A DNA stretch of 64,000 bases. It comes from Anisus vortex. Taxonomy: Eukaryota; Mollusca; Gastropoda; Planorbidae. Shown one piece after another: positions 11,315-22,115 of the stretch. The position numbers and the translations under genes were made by a program. Every line of letters begins with the position of its first letter. The first letter of the stretch is position 1. The stretch lies in the NCBI GenBank assembly GCA_949126835.1, contig OX421497.1, positions 8,470,320 through 8,534,319 of the forward strand, given 5' to 3'. The notes beneath the pieces were generated by a model, which searched no databases, was not told where the DNA came from, and was given only the letters and a program-made list of their open reading frames with translations.

Positions 11315-13094
11315 TATGGGAACGAGACGTTCAACAAAGGGCGGATAATGAACGCGGCGTTCCGCGAGGCGCTCCAGCTGTTCGACTTTCAGTGTGTGAC
11401 CTTCCACGACGTGGACCTGGTGCCGGAAGACGACAGGAACATGTACTCTTGCACGGAGCAGCCGAAGCACATGTCCATTAGCATTGACAAGTTTCAGTAT
11501 ACGTGAGTATTTGCAAAGCCTGTCCTGAGAGTGTGCAATGTGATAATTTGCAAAGCCTGTCAGAACAGCAGAAGTGGTTCCATTAATTAATTTTGACCGT
11601 GTAGATTATTTGAGGGCTCTTGGCGAATACTGCTGCGCCCCCTGTGGCCTTGACCTCTAAATTTGTTTTGTACATGCCAAGAGTCTTCCGCTCAGGTGTG
11701 GACCATGACCTTATTAGAGCTCGGTGTATCAAGCATACCTCTTGCCATTGGCTTAGTTACATTCCAGTCAAGAGAAATGGGCAATGTCTGAAATCAACAC
11801 TGTGAAAATAAAAAAGTACTATTGACTCATTCATACTTTGACTGTCACCCTCCCCCGCCCCAGCCATCCCTGTCTCCATTGGCCATTATATTTTCTTTGG
11901 CTGTGGAGGCTGTTCCTGAATCATACCCATCTTTGTTTGGGTACCAGACTTTATAACGGAAGGGGGGGGATAAAAGTGGCTAATCATGGAGTCGCAATAC
12001 CCTTGTAAGTAGTGGCCATGAGAACTGATGAAGGCTGCTTCACTAGCCCCAAGGACCAACATGTTCTAAAAAGGATACTTTTACTTTAGAAAAACAACAA
12101 CTTACTAACTATTGCAGGCAACCCATTTCTGTAACCTTCTTTACAGTATTTTGATGATATAATTTTTTTGTCTTTCCCTCTCTCTCCCCAGACTTCCATA
12201 TCAAGGGCTTGTTGGGGGTGTCCTTATGTTCAGGACTGACCACTTCCAATTGGTTAATGGCTACTCCAACATGTACTGGGGCTGGGGGGCCGAGGATGAC
12301 GACATGACCACAAGAATACTCCACAGGGGCCTAAGGATCTACCGACCGCCAAGCAATATAGCCAGGTACAAGATGGTCAAGCATGAAGGACGTAAAGGTT
12401 CAGAAGTTGCAGTTAGGTCAGTGTGACTCTCTTCTCAATTTTCAATTGTACAATAACAAATCTGAAACAGTAATAGGCAATTTTGTATTTTTTTATTTAC
12501 ATTATATTTTTGCCAGAGTAAAAACTGATCAGGAAATTACACTAGGCCAGTAGTGAAAACTACCATAAAATTGACCACAGGAAAAAAGCGACCATAAAAT
12601 TGACCATAGTAAAAAAAAAGTGACAGTAAAATTAACCACAGGAAAAAAGCGACCATAAAATTGACCACAGGAAAAAAGCTACCATAAAATTGACCACAGG
12701 AAAAAAGCGCCCATAAAATTGACCACAGGAAAAAAGCTACCATAAAATTGACCACAGGAAAAAAGCTACCATAAAATTGACCACAGGAAAAAAGTGACCA
12801 TAAAATTGACCACAGGAAAAAGGCTACCATAAAATTGACCATAAGAAAAAAACAACATTAAATTGATCATAGTAAAAAGTAGGCATAAAATTGACCATAG
12901 TAGAAAAAGTGACATTAAAATTTACCTTACTAAAAAAATAATGATAATAATTTGTTCATTGCAGAATGAAATTACTTAGATCAGCGGCCAGGCGGAGCAA
13001 GCTGGAAGGCCTAAACAACGTCCAGTATAAAATTGTGTCGGCAGAGACTAGAGAACTTTTTACTCATTTTATAGTGGACATTGGAACTCCTTGA
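11315..13094 (+). CDS. Beta-1,4-galactosyltransferase-family enzyme, C-terminal three exons (5' part not in view)
   Basis: Exons 11315-11502, 12192-12416 and 12965-13094 (stop TGA) join in phase at AG/GT sites and give about 180 residues. Family members are type II Golgi glycosyltransferases that move a sugar from a UDP donor to terminal GlcNAc. Visible motifs: FNKGRIMN at the start; HDVDLVPED, whose DVD binds the metal; PKHMSISIDKF; the acceptor and donor loop WGWGAEDDD (vertebrates WGWGGEDDD); YKMVKH with the Met and His that complete the metal site; and the C-terminal VDIGTP shared with vertebrate B4GALT1. In LPYQGLVGG, Leu replaces the Tyr (bovine 289, human 285) that favours UDP-Gal, so the donor may be UDP-GalNAc or UDP-GlcNAc. 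The exons encoding the transmembrane anchor and N-terminal half were not found. An ATTAAA at 13365 is a possible polyadenylation signal. The family call is very firm; the sugar specificity is inference. Confidence 0.95.
12005..12082 (+). mobile_element. 3' fragment of SINE family A in a B4GALT intron
   Basis: AGTGGCCATGAGAACTGATG, then AAGGCTGCTTCACTAGCCCC and a tail AAAAGGATACTTTTACTTT match the family's 3' end. Same strand as the host gene. Confidence 0.65.
12544..12925. repeat. Minisatellite, ~30-bp unit, about 12 copies, in a B4GALT intron
   Basis: The unit CCATAAAATTGACCACAGGA plus AAAAAGC(G/T)A varies slightly between copies and decays toward the right end. It lies between the last two coding exons. 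The minus-strand ORF that reads through it is an artefact of the repeat. Confidence 0.93.
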
Positions 13095-16000
13095 TTAGAA
13101 GCCACATAATTAGGTTAATACTTGATACACAGCGGTTGAAAAAAACAAACAATATAACATGGGCCGTGGATTTCCGGAATTTATGTTTGCTGTCAAAACT
13201 GCTGGCAATTAAGAAGTCACGACCAACCAAATACCTGCTTGTCACCAAGTCTTTCTACCTGGTACAGGTTTTACAGCTAAATCTTTGGTTTTTAAATTTA
13301 AATTGATATGATTTTTTTTATAAGTATATGTCATTTTTTTATGTATTTACCAAACATTTATTGAATTAAACATAATGGTTTTTATATGTGCATAAATACA
13401 GACGCATAAATCAATGCATAAAAACAGAAACTTTGTACAATTTTTTTAAAAACTAGAAATCTACATAAATTTATAATTAAATTTCTAATATATATGTTTG
13501 ATATATAATAGAATCATACAATAGCATAAAGCCATTATACTAACTTTTCGTAGATATCATTTGTTTTTGTTAAAGTCTTCCAGTTGAAAAAAATAATAAG
13601 TAGGTTCAGAATATAAAATTTGTTCTATTAATAACTTACAGGATGCCTACATGGCTATAAAATTGTAGTTTTTTTTGTTTATTGATATTCAATTGCCAAA
13701 TATTGCCTGTAACACAGATCAGTTTCATCCATGTCTCATGCTTTGTAACAACATCACCTTCAACACAAGGTGAGCTAGTGTCTGGATGCGAGGGTGACGT
13801 GAGAGTTAGCCGGAATTCAAAAATGAGTCTCGGCTCCGGGGCCCCAGTAGTCTTTCATTGTGCTAGAATTGATTTTTTTTTCCCATTTTTTTTTTTGTGT
13901 CACTCGTTGTTACACTTTTTTTTTAGTATTGTTAAGGATAAAGTGAAAGTGAACAGTGTTTCTTTTTTTTTTATTTGTGTGTGCGGCTCAATCAAATCTC
14001 TAGTCCTGACTGACCTATATATCTCATTGCTGCCACCTCCAGTATGTTTATGCCAACAGTATTTGCAGTTTATAGGACTGTTTTATGCTAGGGCTTTTTT
14101 TTAAATTGGACTTTTTATTTGGCGTACAGTTTGCGTGCATCCCTGAAAAAAGTTCATGTGAGACATCAGTAGAACTGTTTGAAATATGTACGAGTTGAAA
14201 ATAGAGATACAGAAGAGTATATATATATTATACATATGTGTGTGTGTGTATATATAGAGAGAGCGACAGAGATATACTTCCAAACAGTACTTCCTCATTT
14301 TTTGTTCACTGCTGTTTGTTTTATTTGTTTGTTTTTTTCTTTTTTTTCTTTTATTTAGAAAGCATAATTAATTTACCCAACAGTTATACAAACTTATTAG
14401 CATAATTAAACATGCAGCTTAAAATAAAAAATTTGGCAAATAATGTTTTTAATGTAGTCATTTTCTATGAATCATGGTAGCAACAACGGCAGCAACACCG
14501 GTAGCAACAACGGTAGCCCATTTTTTTGTTCTATACATTTCTTTTAATTGCGTATCAATCCCTGATTAAGAAAAACATAGAACTTTAGATCTGAGATTGC
14601 TTGATCTTTAGGCTTGATTATTATTATTGTCCCTGTCAGGGGTTGTTGATCAGACTTTTCCTTTGCTGTGCTTTGCTGCAATATTTTGTTTTCGCTTCAT
14701 CTCCACCCTAAGCGCCAGCAAGATAACATTGAATGGGGGTTTCAAAATTGTTCAACTCATCTGTAAAAAGAAAAAAAACAATAACAAGGAAGTAAAAGTT
14801 TTCTTTAAAATTATTGTCAGTAACAATCAGAAAGTAGTTTTTGTTTTCTCATTGCAAATTTTGTGATGATTTTGTATCGTTAAGAAATGGACACTTTCTA
14901 TTAGTTTTGAAACTTTTTATTTCATATCGTTTCTATTATCTTGAAATTCTAGAATTTTCCATTCAGATGAGATAATAACTTTTTTTTTTCCCTCATACAT
15001 TGGCCTATGATCACTGACTTTACTGTAGCTAACCTTAGAGTTTGATTTAACTCTTAGCATCTGCTAGTTTTGTGAGACACAACTCAATGTGTAAGGAGAT
15101 TGGCGCTTCAGTTAAGCTTTCATTATCTTAGACCAAAGATAAATGTGTTTTTTTGCTTTGTCTTTTCCATTTTTAAGGGTTGTGATGCTTGTAGTTTTAA
15201 TTGTAAAAAAAAAATCTGGGAAAGAATTTTCTAGTATTTCAAACTTCTGCTTCAGGAGCAGGTAGTTGGACAATTATTTTGGCAATGGGTTACTCCACTG
15301 ATGAAGAACATAGTGTCAAAGTGCTGATCAAACAGCTCTAAAAGAATGAATGTCTTTATTACAAGTTGATACATAGTTGCATCGAACTGTTCAGGCCTGT
15401 AAGCTTGGTCAAACAAATTTGAATCAAAACAATTTTTCCTTTTGGACGAGACAGTATCAGCAATGGTAGGCACTTCTCTGATTAGCCAGGGTCTTAGAAT
15501 ATTACAGAAGTTTAGAAGTTCCACAAAACTTGACTTGAACACATGACATCATTCATAAAAAAAAAAAAGAAAAGGTGCTTTTTGAGTCTAAAATCATAGT
15601 TTTTTAATTTCACTTTTTTTGGTTGTTGTTTCCAAACTCCACAGGTAAACTTGCACCAGTTGTTGCATGACAGTTTAATCTAGTGCATTTTTTACCTAAG
15701 TACATTGTTACTCAATGGATCATTGATTGTGTGTGTGTGTGTTTTTTTAATAAGGTGGAGGTGGTAAGTTTCTGTTTTCTCACACAAAGAGGAAATAGGG
15801 TAACTTTATCTACTTGTACAAAGATTGTTTCATCAGTCTAAAAATAGATAATACTTGTGATATTTGTGAAAGGACATGATTTGATTGGACAAAAAATCGC
15901 AATGCTTGTAAATGGTTGGTTAATGCATGAATGCTACTCCAGCACTATTGGTCAGACAATATCTTGTGCTTGTAATAAGTTGTGAATGAATAGATTTATG

Positions 16001-16723
16001 ATACCACCTTAAAGATAGAAAATCCATATTTGTCTGGTGACGGGTTTCAACTTTTCTAAGACATAAAGAAATCCACTCTGATAATTTCTATGTCTTTTGA
16101 TCAATTATAAGCTAGTGTAAATAAAAACTTGTAGTACAATTGAATTAGTTCCCTTGTTCCTTTAATATAATATAGGGCCGACATTTCATGGAAATTAAGC
16201 TCCATCTATTCACTTGAATTTCAGGGGGACATAAATCCATTCAATAAGGTGCATTGGGCAGATTTCTCCTCTGATGAAATTTATGCCTGCAAGTATTGTG
16301 TGCATGTCAGAGTCTTGTTATTTATTATTGATGTCATCAAATGCTGCCATTTTTTTTTTTTTTGCATTTAGTTCCATTCCATTTGATTTAACTCACATCT
16401 TTACAATGAAAATAAAATTACACATTTGTAGACAGAACAGAATGATGCAATAAACACTGGAGTTTTATAGAATGTACATATATGTAGGACGCATTTTAAT
16501 TATTATCATTGTTTTTTTTATGACGTCTATATTCTGTCCATAACATCTTGTTTCGGTAAAAATCTCTTGTAAAGGGTGCTAAAAAAACTGGAGTAGTGGA
16601 ATGCATCTCCCACGGCAAACATTCATCTCATGACATTTCCAATTTCCAATGTGTTGCAGTTGTCTGTAACTGGCTTAAATATTATAGAGAAATAAGAAAA
16701 CAAATTTGTTTGATTTATTGATA
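13095..16723. other. B4GALT 3' UTR and AT-rich intergenic DNA
   Basis: Long A/T homopolymers, a short (TA)/(GT) tract at 14220-14250 and several AATAAA/ATTAAA sites; the true 3' end cannot be chosen by eye. A 96-codon minus-strand ORF (15252-15542) has no domain I recognise and no start context. I see no further exon. Confidence 0.5.
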
Positions 16724-16844
16724 TTAACCCTTTAATTACCACAGGTTTTTTTAAAATATAAGTATTTGCTGACTTTGCATATTTTTACCATTTCTTATTT
16801 ATTTACGACGTCGATGTAAAGTCCTCGGTATTTAAGGGGGTTAA
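16724..16844. mobile_element. 121-bp TTAA-flanked MITE (family P)
   Basis: TTAACCCTTTAATTACC at the left and GGTATTTAAGGGGGTTAA at the right are near-perfect inverted ends inside TTAA flanks. The interior (AAATATAAGTATTTGCTGAC, TTACCATTTCTTATTTATTT, ACGACGTCGATGTAAAGTCC) matches copies at 22880-23452 and 30569-30725. TTAA flanks with CCCTT ends suggest mobilisation by a piggyBac-type transposase. Confidence 0.82.
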
Positions 16845-17104
16845 TGAAATGTGCTATTAATTCTACATTTATCATTATTTTTGGGGGCTGGAAATAAAAA
16901 ATGACAAATATTGAACACGTACTCCAGTGAAGGTACTTTCTACAAATACACTTCTTACAAATCCATGTAGGCTATCTAGTTCATGGTTTAAAATCCAAAC
17001 ATCTCAATAAATTATTTGATAGACGGAAAGATATTCAGTAGTCTCAAAACAACTCAATAGAACTTAGGAATATAAACATTATACTCTCGATTTTTTTGCA
17101 CACA

Positions 17105-17425
17105 GTTATCCCTGATCTTGTAGTGTAACAGAAGCATAAAGGGAATTCCCTGATCTTGTGTATCAGAAGCATAAAGGGAATTCCCTGATCTTGTAGTGTA
17201 ACAGAAGCATAAAGGGAATTCCCTGATCTTGTAGTGTAACAGAAGCATAAAGGGAATTCCCTGATATTGTAGTGTAACAGAAGTATAAAGGGGATTCCCT
17301 GATCTTGTAGTGTAACAGAAGCATAAAGGGAATTCCCTGTTCTTGTAGTGTAACAGAAGCATAAAGGGAATTCCCTGATCTTGTAGTGTAACAGAAGCAT
17401 AAAGGGAATTCCCTGATCTTGTTTA
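17105..17425. repeat. Minisatellite, 39-bp unit, about 8 copies
   Basis: The unit GAATTCCCTGATCTTGTAGT plus GTAACAGAAGCATAAAGGG repeats with few differences; one unit is short (GTGTATCAG). Two overlapping minus-strand ORFs read through the array in different frames and are not genes. Confidence 0.94.
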
Positions 17426-18024
17426 ATACATACAGAAGTGTAATATTATTTTCTTCTATGAGTTATAAGATAAAACCTATATGGATTTTCAATATGTTTT
17501 TTTTTTAAATCAATAATTAGAGATTAAAACTTTTTTTTGCAATGTGGCTAAAACTTTTTTTCAGTGCCTTTTTTTTCTGTGATAACTTTAAAAAAAAAAG
17601 GAAGAAATAATTGTGTTCTGGATGCTTTATGTAATTTCTGCTCATAGTAGTTTCTGAAACATTTTGACATTTTTTTCTTTCACACGGCTAGTAGGTAGAT
17701 TGTTAAACTTGTATAGTTTCATTCAAATGTGAAAATAGATTGTTATGCTAGATAGCTAGTTGTACTATGTTGCATTGAGATAGATTATATTTTTTAATTT
17801 TAAATTGAGAGGCTAAGTAGTGTCAATGTTTTGGCAACTTTTTATATTATATATATATATATATCTGTCTCTGTTGTTGATTTGTTATCCGGTTTGTCCA
17901 TAATATGCTGACGTCAAATACTTTGTTAAACTAGCACTGGGAATCCTATGATATTAGAAGTGCTATATCTAAGTTGTAGGTGGTACAGTTTAGAATTTAG
18001 AACAATACTCTTGTCAAACTGGTT
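17426..18024. other. Non-coding, nothing recognised
   Basis: AT-rich, with poly-T runs and a (TA)n tract near 17850. Confidence 0.5.
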
Positions 18025-18450
18025 TTAGACTTTAACAGGTATAAGAGTGAGACTAATAAAAAAAGATTTGATTGTACCTAACCATAACTTTTTATCATCA
18101 TCATCATTCCGATCCAGCTGCCATCTGGGGCACTTGCCCTTCAGCCTGAGGCTATGGTGGAGAGAAGATATTGCAGACTTTTTGTAGCTGTTCATAGTTT
18201 GAATACAGGGTATTAGAGAGATTTGGTGTTCTGGGGAGGTAGACATTTCGTATGCCCTGCAGTGCTAGTGTTTACTGAGGGGGCATGCCATCACTTTTTC
18301 TGGTTTGATGCGGTTAAGGTGTGAGTTTAGATGTACATGTCCTGTGAGCAGGCGAAAGATGGACCTTTTATCAATTTTGTTAAAACTCTTTTCATTCAGT
18401 AATATTTCATGCAACGGAAACAAATGTGTATTCATTGACATTTTTATCAA
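18025..18450 (-). pseudogene. LINE remnant: region after the RNase H domain
   Basis: The minus strand reads RSIFRLLTGHVHLNSHLNRI followed by KPEKVMACPLSKH. This is the pattern found after the RNase H domain of I/Nimb-type LINEs (FRLRTGH...LN.HL.R.....CP.C). The intact LINE at 58480-62834 has the matching FRLRTGHNRLKQHMFRKL. No other parts of the element are recognisable here. Confidence 0.65.
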
Positions 18451-18594
18451 ATGTGACCAAAATATAGTTCAGTACATCTTATATTAAATTATATTAGGCC
18501 AATTTTACCTTTAGGGTTGATGAATACAGAGTTCTTTTGGTCACATAAGTTTTGTATATATGTTTACAATTGTTCCTTCTAGATAGTATTATGT

Positions 18595-18715
18595 CCTTGG
18601 CCCAAAACCCCTTGCAGGGCAGCAGGGATTAGACAACGACAGAGATAAAGACCTAGTCATTATGTTGTCAGTCCGGAGTACTAAAAGCAGGACCAGCTGA
18701 CCTCTCATGGTACAC
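18595..18715 (-). mobile_element. tRNA-derived SINE (family B), decayed
   Basis: Shares landmarks with 40012-40140: GCAGGGATTAGA, TTGTCAGTCCGGAGTACTAA and GCAGGACCAGCTGACCTC on the plus strand. The B box is mutated. Confidence 0.5.
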
Positions 18716-19149
18716 ATGGAGATATTTTAGCCGACACAATGCACGCTGTCACATTTTTCCTTCCCCGAACTGAGTTAGCCATATTAGTGAAAGGGTGAAC
18801 TCAACGGCACATTTTCCTGTTTTTTCTATGTACCCAGTGCTGAGAAGTGGAGACCATTGTAATGGCATCGAAACATTCTGCTGGGTAGTTTTTTTCATAA
18901 ATTTATTTAACATCTCTCACAAAGTTTTTTTTTTAAGGCTTTGGCAGTGGTCATCATGCAGGTTGAGGGATGAATCACGAAGTTCATGAAAAATTTGTTA
19001 TAATGTTGTGATATGAATCTTACGGCTTTAATTTGTATGTATGTTTGTTAAACCAGGTAGTCTATTGGCAATTTTTTACTAAATGAAATCATTTTTAGTT
19101 CTAAAAGTGAGGTAACCCCATGCAGGTCTACAGGGCTGATAAAGTTCAA

Positions 19150-19300
19150 TAGTTTGCTCAGGTCATGGCATATGAGTATTGTGTGGCCAGAACAACGCTG
19201 GCTTATCGTAACTCCCCCCCAATGTAGTAAGTATCATAATACCCATCAGATATGGGTAGGCTCAAGGACACCGTCCAGGCCTGAGGAGGGTATAATTATT
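19150..19300 (-). mobile_element. SINE family A fragment, decayed
   Basis: On the plus strand: TTGTGTGGCCAGAACAACG, AATACCCATCAGATATGGGT and AGGCTCAAGGACACCGTCCA are the reverse complement of the family body. Neither end is preserved. Confidence 0.55.
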
Positions 19301-20624
19301 TTTTTTGGATTCAATACCGAGTCCTTCATAATAACAGTTCACTCATCTGCCCCTAGACCACAAAGCATCAGTTTGGCAAAGATTAAAACATTTTTTGTAT
19401 CGAACTCAATTATATCCAAAAGAATGATTTTTTTTACCACTCTGTAGGGTAAATCATTGCAACTGTTAAAAAATTGCATACAACTGTAACCTGAACTGGA
19501 TGCCTGGAATGAGGTTTCACTTTCCCTTGAAAGAAATAGTATTGAATGTTTTATCACTTTTTTGTCTGTTCTTTAGAGTCTTGACACAAATTGAGAAAAT
19601 TCTATCATCACCACACTGATATATATATACTGGCCCTTATATTACAAAACCGAACCAATAGTATTCAAAGTCATAAGCCTTATAAAATAAAATAATTGTG
19701 TATGAGAGACGGTGCCAGGAGATACTTTTTTTTATCATACACTTGGTGATATAGAACTATATGTTAACCTCCTGCTGCACCAGACAAAATGAAGAGTTTT
19801 GTGCTGCAGTATAGTGTTATGTATTTCTGTCTAAGTATTAGCATGTGTAGTCATGGATTTTCTGCCATTAAATTTGTAATTGCCCACAAACAGGCTGTAA
19901 GAATAACACAGTCAGTTTCAGTTTTTAACTCCTGAAAATGTTAACCTTATTTTCATGAACTATTTGAAGACCACACAGGGGAAAAAACAACTCATTGTGT
20001 AATTTTTTTAACTTACAGCCCCAGGCATATACATAGTTATGTACTGAACTAGTTTTTAAGTGAAACAAATGGCCATTATCGTTAGGAAAATTAGAAAAGA
20101 AAAAACCCTGTACAATGGAAAATAGAGGCTAGTGGAAAATAGAAGTTGGAATAACTCTAAACTACAAAAAGGTGACCATCTGTTTTTTCCCATGTTGTCT
20201 TCATTTTTTTTTAGAGTATACAAGAGTTTGACATTGTTTGTAGATTGTGCTAAATGGTATGTAAGTTTGTTTTTCAGTCAAATGTTTTTTTTTCAACACT
20301 AGGCCTACTGGTGTAAGCTAAACTATTATTTTTTATTTTATTTTTTTGGTGGCGATTTTTATTTCCGACATCAAATTTGTTGAGCCATGTTGCATAATGA
20401 AGGTATGAAAAATTAAATATGTAACTTGAAACATCCCATAATATGTTCTTGTTGTGATTAGTCATGTAATACTCTGTTCAATAGAAGGTTAAAAACTATT
20501 TTGTTCACAATTTATGTCTAAATAAGTAGGTTTGAAATTTCTGTCTAAATAAGTCTATGCACAATTAATGTCTAAATAGGTGTGTGCTCTATTTATATCT
20601 AAGAAATTGTGTGTACAATTAATG
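19301..20624. other. Intergenic, nothing recognised
   Basis: AT-rich; short ORFs without domains. A weak tandem motif AATTAATGTCTAAATA recurs between 20510 and 20860. Confidence 0.5.
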
Positions 20625-20632
20625 TCTTAATA

Positions 20633-20801
20633 CTAGGGTTGGCAACCTATGGCAGGCGGAGCAATTTTAAATGGCACGCAGAATACTCTTCGAAAGAGAA
20701 ATTGACTGCTAGAGCAGTATGACTTTTAAGCTGTTGGCAGCAGCTGGATGAATTAGAAATCCTATTTCGGGACACTATTATCAAAAGTTTGCCGACCCCT
20801 G
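20633..20801. mobile_element. hAT MITE with 8-bp target duplication
   Basis: Perfect 8-bp duplication TCTTAATA at 20625-20632 and 20802-20809. Left end CTAGGGTTGGCAACCTATGG, right end GCCGACCCCTG. The interior shares GGCACGCAGA and GAATTAGAAATCC with its relatives but is shortened. Confidence 0.9.
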
Positions 20802-20809
20802 TCTTAATA

Positions 20810-22115
20810 GATTGTAGTATGTGTAAAACAAAAGTCTAAATAAAAATGTGCACAATTAATGTTTAAATAACTAAAGACTTTAGTTTAAAGTAAATTTCAA
20901 CATACTAAAACTATCATATTTTGCTATGTGATTCTGTAATGCTTATGTGCATTGGCATAGTGTTTTTCATGATTGAGCAGCCCTTAACTTCATACTGGTA
21001 GTAAAACTTTCTTCCTCCATTTATGTTAAGCACGGGCAGATGAGGCTCAATAGCTCAGGAAAGTGTCTCATCTAAAAGAGAAAACTCTGAAAACTAACAC
21101 TGTTGTTCTTGGCTAATCTAAGTTTATGGGAGCGGATCCAGAAAAAAAAAAAGCAGGCCAAAACCAGAAGCGTTGAGCTTATGGAGACCTGCCTATTTAA
21201 ATTTATTTAAATTCCTAATGACGATAACAAAACTTCGTAATTGGGATCAAAATTTTGTGATCACACATTTCATTTATACAAATTTTAGTATAGACTACTT
21301 TAATTACTGTATACCCAGTAGCGTGATTACAAATAATACTGCAATAATTACTGTGAAAATTATCACCATTTCAACACTTTTTGAAAATACTATTTCTTTT
21401 CTATTGTTCAGTAAAAATAGTGCAGTATAACATAAAGATGGAAGCTATAATAATTAAATCAGCTGAATTCATTCATTCATTTATTTTTAATTTAGTTATA
21501 GCAGCACAAGTTTTACATTTCTATATATTCAAAATATTAATAAAAGATTTGAAAGCAAGAGGAATATGTGTATACACATTTATTTATATTCTGGTACTCA
21601 AATATCACGAATAACAATTTTGACAGTAATGCTAATTTAATCTTTAAAGCACCATAACAAAAATGAACTTTTTTTTTAAAAGGTAAAAAAAAGTTTTTTA
21701 AAAATAAAATTGAATTTTATCAGTGTCTTTCTTTGATAAAGAAATTATTTGATACAAAAAAACATACTAAATCTTATTTCTTATTTTGTAGACACCATTA
21801 AAATATTTTTATCACTGCCAGTTTCTCTTCAAATCATACAATACAATTTTGTACAATAAAAGAAAATTTTTTTATTCATGAACAAGAAAATTAATTGACA
21901 TGAAATTTATAAAAATATTTTCTGATGTTTTAATTAAATACTTCCCTGTGTGCAAAAACAACAAACAACAAAATATCCACACAATTTTTTACAATGAAAA
22001 CTAAATCTCAAACAATAAGTAAAAATTTGCATAAGAATGTTGTTAAAGTTTGAATCGTGCTGTTTGAATTGTTCATAGCCGAGGTGCTGTGGTAGCTTGA
22101 AGACTTTTGTTTTTT
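20810..22115. other. CCDC83 3' UTR and downstream flank
   Basis: Very AT-rich. TTTATT at 21871-21876 is AATAAA on the minus strand, 240 bases past the CCDC83 stop codon, and is the best polyadenylation candidate. No other gene is seen. Confidence 0.5.

Noticed and set aside
12537..12842. 101-codon minus-strand hydrophobic ORF
   Set aside because: It reads through the intronic ~30-bp minisatellite, antisense to B4GALT.
17044..17400. 118- and 102-codon minus-strand ORFs
   Set aside because: Two frames of the same 39-bp minisatellite.
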